Position numbers and translations under genes: made by a program. From Nitrospinota bacterium (GTDB taxonomy: Bacteria; JADFOP01): 64,000 nucleotides of DNA. The number at the start of each line of letters is the position of its first letter. Positions within the stretch are counted from its first letter, which is position 1. Of this stretch, positions 16,594 to 24,821 are shown one piece after another. Location: contig JADFOP010000003.1 of assembly GCA_022562795.1 (NCBI GenBank), positions 1 to 64,000 on the forward strand. Direction: 5' to 3'. Under the pieces are notes generated by a model. That model was not told the origin of the DNA and did no database searches. It was given only the letters and a program-made list of their open reading frames with translations.

Positions 16594-17055
16594 GTGTCTG
16601 AAGAATTCTCATCCAGCTGCGACCCCGAAGCTTTCTCCCGCATAAAGGCGCTACTGGAAAAAAGCGCCTTCGTCCGCCACTGCGGCCTCCTCCTGGAGAA
16701 CCTTGAGGCGGGCCGGTGCGAGCTTCGCTTGCCCCTTGAGGCCGTCCATGCCAATGCCTACGGCTCCCTTCATGGTGGGCTGGTGGCCACATTGGTCGAT
16801 ACCGTCAGCGGTGTGGCCGCCTGGACCCTGGCGGATTCGAACGAGCGGGTCTCCACGATGGAGCTGAAGGTGAATTTCATAGCCAGTGTGGCGCCCATGG
16901 AGGGCGAGCTCAGGGCCCTTGGGGTGGTGCTTCATCGGGGTAGGACCACGGCCGTCGTTGAAGCCGACGTGAACGACTCAGAGGGCCGAAGGGTCGCCCG
17001 TGGCCTGGGGACTTTTATCTATCTGGCGCGCAAGGGGGAGGCCGCCGATGGGTGA
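16594..17055 (+). CDS. PaaI-type hotdog-fold thioesterase
   Basis: This 153-residue hotdog protein contains the PaaI/YdiI signature: a HGG motif (GSLHGGLVATLVDTVSG), then a strand with STMELKVNFIA and the RGLGTFIYL C-terminal strand. Such enzymes hydrolyse aromatic or other acyl-CoA thioesters in the cytoplasm. The GTG start at 16594 has GGAGG 11 nt upstream. Its end overlaps the CoaE-like gene by 8 nt, so both are translationally coupled, which suggests linked CoA metabolism. The substrate is not predictable from sequence. Confidence 0.8.
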   Translation: MSEEFSSSCDPEAFSRIKALLEKSAFVRHCGLLLENLEAGRCELRLPLEAVHANAYGSLHGGLVATLVDTVSGVAAWTLADSNERVSTMELKVNFIASVAPMEGELRALGVVLHRGRTTAVVEADVNDSEGRRVARGLGTFIYLARKGEAADG

Positions 17056-17689
17056 GGAGCGCTACGACGAACGGGTGGTTGGCTTAACTGGGGGGCTTGC
17101 GACAGGAGCCTCCACAGTGGCTGGGATGCTCACCGAATGCGGGGCCCTCATGGTAGACGCCGACGAGATTGTTCATTGGCTGGAGGGACCTGCCACGTCG
17201 GTCACGCTGGCCATCGCCGAACGCTTCGGCCCAGAAGCTCTCGATGCCGACGGGCGGGTCGACCGGGCGTGGCTGGGCCCACGGGTGTTTGAAGACCCTG
17301 AGGCTCTGCGAGATTTGGAAGCGATCGTTCACCCTGAGGTGGTGGCTGAAAGCCGCCGCCGAATCGAATCGCTCCGGGCCGCCGACCCTGATGCGCTCAT
17401 CATCTACAACGCGCCTCTGCTGATAGAGAGGGGGGCCTACAAGCGGTTCCTGACAATCATAGTCGTATACGTCGACGACGCCACACAGCTTAAGCGCCTC
17501 ATGGCCCGTGATGGGCTCTCGCGCCCCCAGGCGCTCAAACGGCTCGCCGCCCAGATGGCTCCCTCGGCCAAACAGGCCTACGCCGACGTCGTCATCGACA
17601 ACACGGGAAGCATCGAGGAGACACGCGCCCTGGTGGAAGCCATCCACCGCGAGCTCATGAGCAGGCCCCTGCTGTTGCGAAAGGATTGA
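17048..17689 (+). CDS. Dephospho-CoA kinase-like protein lacking the P-loop lysine
   Basis: This 213-residue protein aligns with CoaE, which phosphorylates dephospho-CoA to CoA. Seen are a P-loop-like GLTGGLATGAST, DADEIVHWL, HPEVV and a NAPLLIE segment, all in CoaE order. The invariant Walker A lysine (GxGKST in CoaE) is alanine here (codon GCC), so ATP binding is probably impaired or altered. The ATG at 17048 overlaps the thioesterase end. Length is normal for the family and the frame is intact. It could be a non-catalytic paralogue with a binding or regulatory role, or the organism may use another enzyme for CoA. Confidence 0.75.
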   Translation: MGEERYDERVVGLTGGLATGASTVAGMLTECGALMVDADEIVHWLEGPATSVTLAIAERFGPEALDADGRVDRAWLGPRVFEDPEALRDLEAIVHPEVVAESRRRIESLRAADPDALIIYNAPLLIERGAYKRFLTIIVVYVDDATQLKRLMARDGLSRPQALKRLAAQMAPSAKQAYADVVIDNTGSIEETRALVEAIHRELMSRPLLLRKD

Positions 17690-17714
17690 GTCACAACGAC
17701 GGTTGCGCTATACT
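17686..17714 (+). promoter_or_regulatory. Putative sigma70 promoter of moxR-like gene
   Basis: TTGAGT (17686-17691) and TATACT (17709-17714) have a 17-nt spacer. They end 38 nt before the ATG at 17752. The -35 element overlaps the end of the CoaE-like gene. Confidence 0.5.
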
Positions 17715-17751
17715 CCATCGCCGCCGCACATTATTTCGAGGAGAGGACTTT

Positions 17752-18630
17752 ATGCTGTTGAAAGAGGAACGGGATAAAATTCTCAAAGAGATTGTCGGTC
17801 GGGAAAAGGAAGTCACAAATATTCTGGCCACTCTACAGGCGGGAAAGCACATCATCCTCGAAGGGGCGCCTGGGACGACGAAGTCAACCATCCTACGGAC
17901 CATCACGAAGGTGCGGGATGTTCCCTTCTACCTCATTGAGGGCAATATCGACCTAACCCCCTCGAAGCTCGTCGGCCACTTCAACCCTTCCAAGGTCATG
18001 GCCGACGACTATCGGGTTGAGTACTTCGAGAAGGGCCCGTTGACCTACGCGATGGAGGGGGGCTTTCTCTACATCGAGGAGTTCAACCGGATGCCGGCCG
18101 ATACGGCCAACGTCCTCATTAGTGCGATAGAGGAAGGCGAGATACAAATCCCCCGCTATGGGCCCGTAAAAGCCACGGGCGAGTTCCGGGTCATCTGCGC
18201 CCAGAATCCCTACGACGATGTCGGGACAATGCGGGTTTCCCGGGCCATTTACGACCGGTTCTGCCGCGTTAAGCTCAACTACCAGAACTTGGACGAAGAG
18301 CTCGATATTGTCACCTCCCAGTCTGATTCCGATGATCGTGAGCTCATCGACGTGGCGGTCCGCATTGCCCGCGATACGCGGACACACAGCGATGTCAAGC
18401 AGGGCGCTTCCATTCGGGGTGCTCTCGACATGGTGGCCATCGCCGAGGAGCTATTTAAGGTCTCTTCAGCGGATCGGTCCCAGGTGATGGATGATGCCAT
18501 GCTATCTTCCATGAGCGGCAAGGTCTGGCTCCAGGAGACCACCGAGCGGCCAGCCGAGGAAATTCTCCGGGAGATCCTAAAGAAGGTGCTGGCCAAGAAG
18601 GAGGCCGATGCCAAGGGGCTGTCCCAATAG
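17752..18630 (+). CDS. MoxR-family AAA+ ATPase
   Basis: This 292-residue AAA+ ATPase of the MoxR class has Walker A GAPGTTKST and a Walker B region FLYIEEFNR, in which the usual first Asp is Glu. A sensor-type segment (QNPYDDVGTMRVSRAIYDRF) and a winged helical C-terminal lid follow. MoxR ATPases act with VWA-domain partners to insert metals or remodel target enzymes. GAGGAGAG precedes ATG 17752. It is a close paralogue of the N-terminal half of the fusion at 20729, sharing the DLTPSKL-GHFNP segment. The deacetylase gene follows after 18 nt, so that enzyme or the U32 proteins could be clients (inference). Confidence 0.85.
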   Translation: MLLKEERDKILKEIVGREKEVTNILATLQAGKHIILEGAPGTTKSTILRTITKVRDVPFYLIEGNIDLTPSKLVGHFNPSKVMADDYRVEYFEKGPLTYAMEGGFLYIEEFNRMPADTANVLISAIEEGEIQIPRYGPVKATGEFRVICAQNPYDDVGTMRVSRAIYDRFCRVKLNYQNLDEELDIVTSQSDSDDRELIDVAVRIARDTRTHSDVKQGASIRGALDMVAIAEELFKVSSADRSQVMDDAMLSSMSGKVWLQETTERPAEEILREILKKVLAKKEADAKGLSQ

Positions 18631-18648
18631 GGACGCCCCCTCCGTGCT

Positions 18649-19515
18649 ATGTCTAGGCTCACGGGCATCTTCTACCACGAGAGCTTCAGCCGCAGCAGCT
18701 ACCTGACCGTCGGCGCTCGACTGGCCGACTTCCCAGAGGCTTTCGACCCCCTTCTCGCCCACGAAAACGTACGCATCTTCGAGAGCCAGCCCGTCTCTCG
18801 AGAGCTGATCCTTTCGGTTCATACCCCGGGGCTCATAGAGGGGGTCAAGGGCGACCCCCTTTGTTCGACCGCATGGCTCTCCGCTGGCGGCTGCGTTGAG
18901 GCGGGAGAGCGCATCACCTCCGGGGAGCTTCGAAACGCCTTCGTCACCATCGGAGCCGGCGGCCACCACGCGGGGTTCGACTACTTTGGAGGCTACTGCT
19001 GCTTCAACGACGTGGCGCTCACCATCTCCCGGCTCCGGGAGCGAGGCCTCGCCCACCGATTCGCTGTCGTGGACACCGACGCACACCACGGAGACGGAAC
19101 CCGCCAGATTTTCGATGACGACCCCGACGTGCTCCATATCTGCTTCTGCGGCACTAGCTGGGAGTCTCAAGACGGGACCAAGGTCGATGTCAATATCCCC
19201 TGGTTTTCCGGGCGGCGGTCCGATAACGATGCCCCGTATCTGGAGCTGATCGACGAGCACGTCCCTAACCGCGTGCGGTCCTTTGGCCCGGATCTCCTCT
19301 TTTGGTACTTTGGGTTCGACACCCACCACGGCGACTACGGCTCTATAGGCCTGACCGGCGATTGTTTCTTCTCCATATGTGATATTATGATGGGCCTGGC
19401 CGACGAAGCGTGCGGCGGTCGGCTGGCGGTCGTCCTGGGTGGCGGCTCTCGTACGGACATCGCCACGGCGACCATTCCCGAGATTATCCGTCGCCTGGCA
19501 GGCCTCGCCACCTAG
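18649..19515 (+). CDS. Histone deacetylase family protein, short form
   Basis: This 288-residue zinc deacetylase of the HDAC fold is distinct from the AcuC-like protein at 11260. The active-site segments are GAGGHHAGFDYFGGYCCFND, VDTDAHHGDGTRQIF and GFDTHHGDYGS. The final glycine turn reads LGGGSRTD instead of GGGGY, so the catalytic Tyr position is not obvious. Such proteins remove acetyl or other acyl groups from lysines or polyamines. ATG 18649 lacks a strong ribosome binding site and lies 18 nt after the ATPase gene. A GNAT acetyltransferase gene follows, forming an acetylation/deacetylation pair. Confidence 0.8.
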   Translation: MSRLTGIFYHESFSRSSYLTVGARLADFPEAFDPLLAHENVRIFESQPVSRELILSVHTPGLIEGVKGDPLCSTAWLSAGGCVEAGERITSGELRNAFVTIGAGGHHAGFDYFGGYCCFNDVALTISRLRERGLAHRFAVVDTDAHHGDGTRQIFDDDPDVLHICFCGTSWESQDGTKVDVNIPWFSGRRSDNDAPYLELIDEHVPNRVRSFGPDLLFWYFGFDTHHGDYGSIGLTGDCFFSICDIMMGLADEACGGRLAVVLGGGSRTDIATATIPEIIRRLAGLAT

Positions 19516-19550
19516 AGCCCGCTCTGCGCCCGAGGCGCCAGGGAGCCCCC

Positions 19551-20603
19551 ATGGTCACCGTCCGAGAGGCCACAGCCGCAGACAATGACGCCCTCATCGC
19601 CCTCGACCACCAGTGCACAATGGGCGAAGCCATGACTCTCGCCTTCGACCGCGCCCCAGACTTCTTCGCCCGCCATAAGGTCTACGAGCGGTGGACGGCC
19701 CTGGTGGCCGAGGCTCCCGACGGCGCCCCCGTCGGAACTGGGAGCATGGCGCTGAAGACCCTCCTTGTGGGGGGACGGCCCGTAGAGGCGGCCTACCTGA
19801 TGGACCTTCGTGTTCACCCCGACTGGCGCCGCCGGGGGGTCGGCCGGGCCATCGGTGACGCCTTGCGCGACCGACTTATCAAGGCTGCCCCCGCCTTTGC
19901 CTACCTCATGGTTCTCAAGGGCAACGAGCCCTCCCTAAGCTTCGTTCGCAATCGGGGAGTTTACACCTCTCTCGGAAAGGTAACCCTGCCGGTCCTTGTC
20001 CCCGAGGACCTCCCGGCCCTGCCGACAGGCATCGAGGTCCGCCCGCTCGCCGCCGAGGATATGCCGTGGCTCGCCGAGCGATGGAAGGCCTGTACGGCTG
20101 GGTGGTCCCTCGCCCTGCCCATTGAGGCTGGAGGCATTGAGAGATTGGTCGCCGAACGCTTGGAAGTCCCACCCGACGACCGGCTCGTCGTACTCGACGA
20201 GGGGGCGCCAATCGGAGCGGCGGCCCTGTGGGATTACTCCCGAATAATGTCCATTACCTTCGTCCGCCTGCCAGAAGAGATCGACCGGCGATTGTCACCT
20301 TCCCTTCGGGCGCGCCTCGGCGGAGGCGAACCCTTCCGTCTCTACTACCCCCTGCCGTTGGTATGGCGTAGCCTGGAGGACCTACCGGCGATTACGGCGG
20401 CTCTGCTCACCTACCTGGCGGACAAGCACGCGGGGGAGCAGAGCGCAACCACCTTGTGGATGCCCATGGACTCCGCCGGCCCCATGGCTTCCCTGGTGGT
20501 GCCGAAGGCGGCCTTCGCCGTCGAGATGGACCTCTTCGGAGTGGCCATCCGGGGTAGCCTGCCTACTCAAGGGCCCTTTTTCATCGACCCCCGGGATATT
20601 TAA
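19551..20603 (+). CDS. GNAT-family N-acetyltransferase
   Basis: This 350-residue protein has an N-terminal GNAT domain. The acetyl-CoA pyrophosphate loop is visible as VHPDWRRRGVGRAIGDAL, preceded by the strand AAYLMDLRV. The C-terminal 190 residues form a second domain without recognisable motifs, perhaps a degenerate GNAT. ATG 19551 follows AGGGAG with 5-nt spacing, 35 nt after the deacetylase stop. Adjacent acetyltransferase and deacetylase genes suggest they act on the same substrate, but the acceptor (protein lysine, amine or small molecule) cannot be told. Confidence 0.8.
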   Translation: MVTVREATAADNDALIALDHQCTMGEAMTLAFDRAPDFFARHKVYERWTALVAEAPDGAPVGTGSMALKTLLVGGRPVEAAYLMDLRVHPDWRRRGVGRAIGDALRDRLIKAAPAFAYLMVLKGNEPSLSFVRNRGVYTSLGKVTLPVLVPEDLPALPTGIEVRPLAAEDMPWLAERWKACTAGWSLALPIEAGGIERLVAERLEVPPDDRLVVLDEGAPIGAAALWDYSRIMSITFVRLPEEIDRRLSPSLRARLGGGEPFRLYYPLPLVWRSLEDLPAITAALLTYLADKHAGEQSATTLWMPMDSAGPMASLVVPKAAFAVEMDLFGVAIRGSLPTQGPFFIDPRDI

Positions 20604-20630
20604 GACGGGCGCCGCCGGGCGTTTTCCCCG

Positions 20631-20659
20631 TTGACTTTCCTCCGTATTGCGTGTAAGTT
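20631..20659 (+). promoter_or_regulatory. Putative sigma70 promoter of MoxR-VWA gene
   Basis: TTGACT (20631-20636) and TAAGTT (20654-20659) have a 17-nt spacer. They lie 69 nt upstream of ATG 20729. Confidence 0.45.
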
Positions 20660-20728
20660 CTTAAAAAACTGGGGTCTTTACCCGTTTTGATAAGCGCACC
20701 ACTATTGCCCCATCTCCCAGAGGTACCC

Positions 20729-22666
20729 ATGTCCCAAGGAAACGGGCACTACCTGCGTCATCTGCCCACCATAGCGGCTCAGATTGTCGGGCGGGATCAC
20801 GAGATCGAGACTATCTTGGCCACCCTGGCAGCGGGCAAGCACATAATCCTCGAGGGTCCGCCAGGCACCACCAAATCGACCATCCTCAGGGCCATCACCG
20901 AGGCAGTGGGCCTGCCCCTCTACTACGTTGCTGGGAGCGGTGATTTGACCCCTTCCAAGCTCATCGGCCACTTCAACCCCGCCCACGTAATGAAAGACAC
21001 CTACCACCCGGACCACTTCAATGAGGGCCCCCTCATGCATGCGATGCGGGGTGGCTTTCTCTTCATCGAGGAGTTTAACCGGGTGCCGCCCGACACAGCC
21101 AACGTGCTCATAACGGCCGTTGAGGAAGGTGAGCTCACCATCCCCCGCTACGGCACCATCTTCGCTGACCCCGACTTTCGCGTAATCTGCGCCCACAACA
21201 CGCTCGATGACGTCGGGACCGTCCGAATCAGCCGGGCCCTATACGATCGGTTCTGTTGCCTTAGGATGGACTACCAAAGCCAGGAGGAGGAACTTGAGGT
21301 CTTGAGCCGCAGCGTGGGTGACGCCGACGAGACCATCAACCTCGTTGCCGTCCATCTGGTGCGCGCCACCCGCCGGCACAAGGAGATCAGGCAGGGCGCG
21401 AGCATCCGGGGAGCCATCGACATGGTGACGCTCTTCCACGGCCTCGGCCTCCTCTCGGACCTCTCTTACATCGAGAGGATGGAGGAGGCCATGCTCATGG
21501 GGCTCTCCAGCAAGGTCTGGCTCTCGGACGCCTGTACGCGCATGCCCGAGGAGGTGCTGAACGATATCCTCGACCAGGTGCTAATGTCCTTGGAATTGGA
21601 AGGCCTAGAGAAGTCGTTCGCCTTCGGCGCCGCCTTTCGGCTAGACGAAGATAAGGGCGAGGAGGAGGGGTTCAGGGATGATGTTGAGGTAGACGACAGC
21701 CTACCTAAAAGCGATCCTATGGGGCAGAAGCGCGAGATTGAGGTCCCTGTGGATGAGAAGGACCTCGCCGATGAGCTTAAGAAGCGGGCCAAGGATAACC
21801 CTGAGGAGGTCTCCCGCTTCCTCAACCAGCACCCGGAAATCGCAGCTCGGATTTTGGCGAGCCCGGACGTGCTGGAGATGTACAGCTACATCAAGGATAA
21901 ATTGGACGAAGAGCTGAAGGAGGCGGCGAAGCGGTACGCCAGCCGCCTCATCATTAAGATTGCCACGAAGATTGCCAGCTTGGGTGTGAAGAGCGGCAAC
22001 CTTGAGGCTGTTGCAGACTACCTGGCCAGTGACGAGATTGAGATCGACAAGACTTTGGAGCGCATTGTGGAGCGGCCCACCGAGAGCATTGAGGACAACC
22101 TCGTCGTGCTGGCCCGAAAGCCTGAGCGGAAAGGGTGTGTTGTCATCCTCGACCATTCCTCCAGCATGCAGGGGATCAAGGTGTCTATCGCAGCGCTGAC
22201 GGCGGCCACCATTGCGCTCCACTTCAAGGAGAACTACGGAGTGGTGGCATTTGCAACGAGGGCGACCCTCCTGAAACGGATCACCCAAACCGTTGCACCC
22301 ACTGTGGTGGCCGAGGAGGTGCTCTCGCTCGATGCCCGAGGTTACACCAACATCCGAGAGGCTCTCCAGCTGGCCCTCGGAGAGGTGCGCTCCTATGATC
22401 ATAAGATCGGTATCCTGCTGACTGACGGCGACTGGACTTACGGGGGCGATCCCCTCCAGATGGCCCGGCTCTTCGATCGCTTACATGTCATTGGGCTGGA
22501 AGACCCCCACGCTTACCAAGACTTCTACGCCAGCGACGGCCGGTTCCACCAGACCCGCTACGGCAGCCGCATCGAGGTGCTGGCCAAAGAAGGCAGGGGC
22601 ATGTTCGCCTACGTGAGGACCATCGACGAGGTGCCCCTCGCGCTGACGCGTTGCCTGACAAGTTGA
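20729..22666 (+). CDS. MoxR AAA+ ATPase fused to VWA domain
   Basis: This 645-residue protein joins a MoxR ATPase (about residues 20-300; Walker A GPPGTTKST, Walker B region FLFIEEFNR) to a charged helical linker (about 300-470) and a C-terminal von Willebrand A domain. The MIDAS metal site is present as DHSSS, with downstream GYTNIREAL (Thr) and LLTDGDWTYGGD (Asp). In other systems MoxR and VWA proteins are separate and act as metal-insertion or remodelling chaperones; here both are one chain. Its ATPase half is paralogous to the protein at 17752, possibly giving a mixed hexamer. The start has only a weak AGAGG upstream. Confidence 0.85.
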   Translation: MSQGNGHYLRHLPTIAAQIVGRDHEIETILATLAAGKHIILEGPPGTTKSTILRAITEAVGLPLYYVAGSGDLTPSKLIGHFNPAHVMKDTYHPDHFNEGPLMHAMRGGFLFIEEFNRVPPDTANVLITAVEEGELTIPRYGTIFADPDFRVICAHNTLDDVGTVRISRALYDRFCCLRMDYQSQEEELEVLSRSVGDADETINLVAVHLVRATRRHKEIRQGASIRGAIDMVTLFHGLGLLSDLSYIERMEEAMLMGLSSKVWLSDACTRMPEEVLNDILDQVLMSLELEGLEKSFAFGAAFRLDEDKGEEEGFRDDVEVDDSLPKSDPMGQKREIEVPVDEKDLADELKKRAKDNPEEVSRFLNQHPEIAARILASPDVLEMYSYIKDKLDEELKEAAKRYASRLIIKIATKIASLGVKSGNLEAVADYLASDEIEIDKTLERIVERPTESIEDNLVVLARKPERKGCVVILDHSSSMQGIKVSIAALTAATIALHFKENYGVVAFATRATLLKRITQTVAPTVVAEEVLSLDARGYTNIREALQLALGEVRSYDHKIGILLTDGDWTYGGDPLQMARLFDRLHVIGLEDPHAYQDFYASDGRFHQTRYGSRIEVLAKEGRGMFAYVRTIDEVPLALTRCLTS

Positions 22667-22671
22667 TATGC

Positions 22672-22699
22672 TTGACAGCGTGTCTTAGTGTAATAAGAT
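22672..22699 (+). promoter_or_regulatory. Putative sigma70 promoter of MBL-TPR gene
   Basis: TTGACA (22672-22677) and TAAGAT (22694-22699) have a 16-nt spacer. They are followed at 22729 by AGGGAGGTGA before ATG 22741. Confidence 0.5.
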
Positions 22700-22740
22700 G
22701 CGGGCAGTTTTTGTCCCGCAACTAATCAGGGAGGTGAACT

Positions 22741-23781
22741 ATGGGCGGGCCCATTCAGGAGATGTTCTCTCTGAAGATCCTCGACCCCTCCTTCGCTGAT
22801 ATCTGGTTTATCGAAGGCTCCACTCCTCAACAAGAGGATTCGGAGACGTGCAACGTTTACGTCCTCGATGAGGGCCGCGTCGTCATCGATACGGGCAATA
22901 TCTCCGAGCTCGCCTGGTACATCAACGAACACTTCCCTGTCGCCCATGTGGAAAAAATCATTATCACCCACCCTCACTTCGACCACACGACGGGGCTCTC
23001 AATTTTGCTGGCGATTTCCAACCCGAAGGTCTATATGCACCCCGAGGCCCTCGGATATACCTACATGGGGGGGCTCAGTTTCTCGAAGATGACCAAAGAG
23101 GCTGGGCGAGAGGATCAGGTCATCCCGGTATCCGACGGCGACGTGATTGAGGTCGGCCCGCGCACCTTGGAAGTCATCCACACCCCGGGCCACATGATCG
23201 GCGGGATATGTCTGTACGATCGGGCGAGCCAGAGTCTCTTCAGCCAAGACATCGTCTTTCCCTCAACACACGAGACGAGCTACTTGAGCGCTCCTGATAA
23301 CAAGTTTGGAGATATCAAAGACCTTGTAGAGTCGCTTAAGAAGCTTCTGGGCTACCCGGTGAAGAATCTATTCCCCGGTCACTTCTTGCCGACCCTGGAC
23401 GACGGGGGCGAGCATGTCAAGAACGCTTACAAGGAGACGGTGAAGCACTTTGTAGAAGATAAGACGCGGCGGGAGGAGGAGGGTTGGGTCAAGCTAGCCG
23501 CTGCTCTGGCCGATCACGGGCGACTTGATGAGGCCGTGGAATACTTTGACTTGGTCTTGACGATGAATCCCAACCACTCGGCGGCCCTGCTCTCCAAAGC
23601 TCTGTCGCTTACGGAACTCGGCCGGTTTGAAGAAGCCTTGGAAATCTTACAGAAAATTGTTGCGGCCAACCCGGACCTCGAGGAGGCCTCCATCGGGATG
23701 GGCTTCTGTTTGCTGGGGCTCGGCCGAAAAGACGAGGCCCTGGAGGTCGAGGCCTTCAAAGCGAAAATCGGGCAGTTGTAA
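22741..23781 (+). CDS. Metallo-beta-lactamase-fold hydrolase with C-terminal TPRs
   Basis: The first 230 residues of this 346-residue protein form an MBL-fold hydrolase. The HxHxDH zinc motif is THPHFDHTTG, followed by HTPGHMIGG, SQDIVF (the bridging Asp) and LFPGHFLP (the final His). The last 110 residues are TPR repeats (EAVEYFDLVLTMNPNHSAAL, EALEILQKIVAANPDLEEA). Strong AGGGAGGTGA precedes the ATG. MBL proteins of this type hydrolyse thioesters, lactones or other esters. The TPR tail implies a protein partner. It has its own promoter and ends the plus-strand run. Confidence 0.85.
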   Translation: MGGPIQEMFSLKILDPSFADIWFIEGSTPQQEDSETCNVYVLDEGRVVIDTGNISELAWYINEHFPVAHVEKIIITHPHFDHTTGLSILLAISNPKVYMHPEALGYTYMGGLSFSKMTKEAGREDQVIPVSDGDVIEVGPRTLEVIHTPGHMIGGICLYDRASQSLFSQDIVFPSTHETSYLSAPDNKFGDIKDLVESLKKLLGYPVKNLFPGHFLPTLDDGGEHVKNAYKETVKHFVEDKTRREEEGWVKLAAALADHGRLDEAVEYFDLVLTMNPNHSAALLSKALSLTELGRFEEALEILQKIVAANPDLEEASIGMGFCLLGLGRKDEALEVEAFKAKIGQL

Positions 23782-23844
23782 AGCTTCTTTTCTTATGGTC
23801 GGCGCCATCGTTTGGCGTCCCTTCGCTTACGAGATTCCGCTCCC

Positions 23845-24810
23845 TTACGTATCCTCTTCGGCCTTTTTCTTCTTCAACGACGTTAGATGGAGGGTCACTT
23901 TGGCCACCATCTCGGCCTCGCTCGGTAGCTTCCCTGCCATTTCCAGATACCTTTCCCATATGGGGATTGCGAGATCACGGTCGCGCCGTTCGTAGAGGGT
24001 CGCCAGACAAAAGTAGCTGCTTGGCGTGTCAGGGTCGATTCGAGTTACCTCCTCGAAACAACGCTCAGCCCCGGAATAGTTGCCTCCCTCGCGCAAAATG
24101 AGCCCTAGGTTGTAAAGGGCCGGGACAAATTCGGGGTTGAATTCTAAGGCTTGGCGAAAGGCCTCTTCGGCCTCCTCAGTCTCGCCCTGGTTAGCATGCG
24201 ATACCCCCCGGTTGTAGTGGACGGTTGCGTCGTCCCGGTCCGGGGGCTGTGCTCTCTTGAATTCCTCCACCGCTTCGGCTTCTTTACCCTGGGTGCTTAA
24301 GATCAACCCCAGGGCCTGTCGGGCCTGAAGAAGGCTGGGGGAGCGGTCAACGACCTCCCGCAGGTGCTCCTCGGCTGTCTCGAGCTCCCCTTGGTCGGCG
24401 TAGTTGATGGCCAGGCTGATGGAGGCGTCGGTCAGCTCAGGGTCGATGGCCAGCGCCCGTTTGAAGTGTTCCTTGGCCTCGGCGAAGGACTCCTGCTGGT
24501 TTAAGCAGACCCCGAGGTTATGGTGGGCGACGGCAAGGCTGTTGGCAATCTTGGGGTTGCCTCCGACCTCCATCGTTGTCTCTAAGCTTTCGATGACCCC
24601 CCGCCAGTCGGCAGAGGTGGAAGTGTCGTCCTCCATGCGCTTCATGGCGCGTTCAAACTCGAAAAGACCCAGCCGCTCACGAAGCTCCGGCTCATCAGGA
24701 TACCGCTCGGATACCTTGCTGAGGAGCTCCATCGCCTCGGCGAATCGACCCTTCTCGAAGGCTTCATTGGCAGCCTGGAAGTCTTTATCTTCGTTGAGCT
24801 TTCCGGCCAT
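23845..24810 (-). CDS. TPR repeat protein
   Basis: This protein of about 321 residues is built of tetratricopeptide repeats (for example EAKEHFKRALAIDPELTDA, EAEEAFRQALEFNPEFVPAL, GAERCFEEVTRIDPDTPSS) and ends in a Lys/Glu-rich tail. ATG 24810 (MAGKLNEDKDF) is chosen because the longer upstream extension is Pro/Gly-rich, has no TPR character and overlaps the preceding gene. No signal peptide is visible. It is the last gene of a three-gene minus-strand operon. TPR proteins serve as scaffolds; the partner is unknown. Confidence 0.8.
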   Translation of the reverse strand: MAGKLNEDKDFQAANEAFEKGRFAEAMELLSKVSERYPDEPELRERLGLFEFERAMKRMEDDTSTSADWRGVIESLETTMEVGGNPKIANSLAVAHHNLGVCLNQQESFAEAKEHFKRALAIDPELTDASISLAINYADQGELETAEEHLREVVDRSPSLLQARQALGLILSTQGKEAEAVEEFKRAQPPDRDDATVHYNRGVSHANQGETEEAEEAFRQALEFNPEFVPALYNLGLILREGGNYSGAERCFEEVTRIDPDTPSSYFCLATLYERRDRDLAIPIWERYLEMAGKLPSEAEMVAKVTLHLTSLKKKKAEEDT

Positions 24811-24821
24811 AAGATTTTCGG

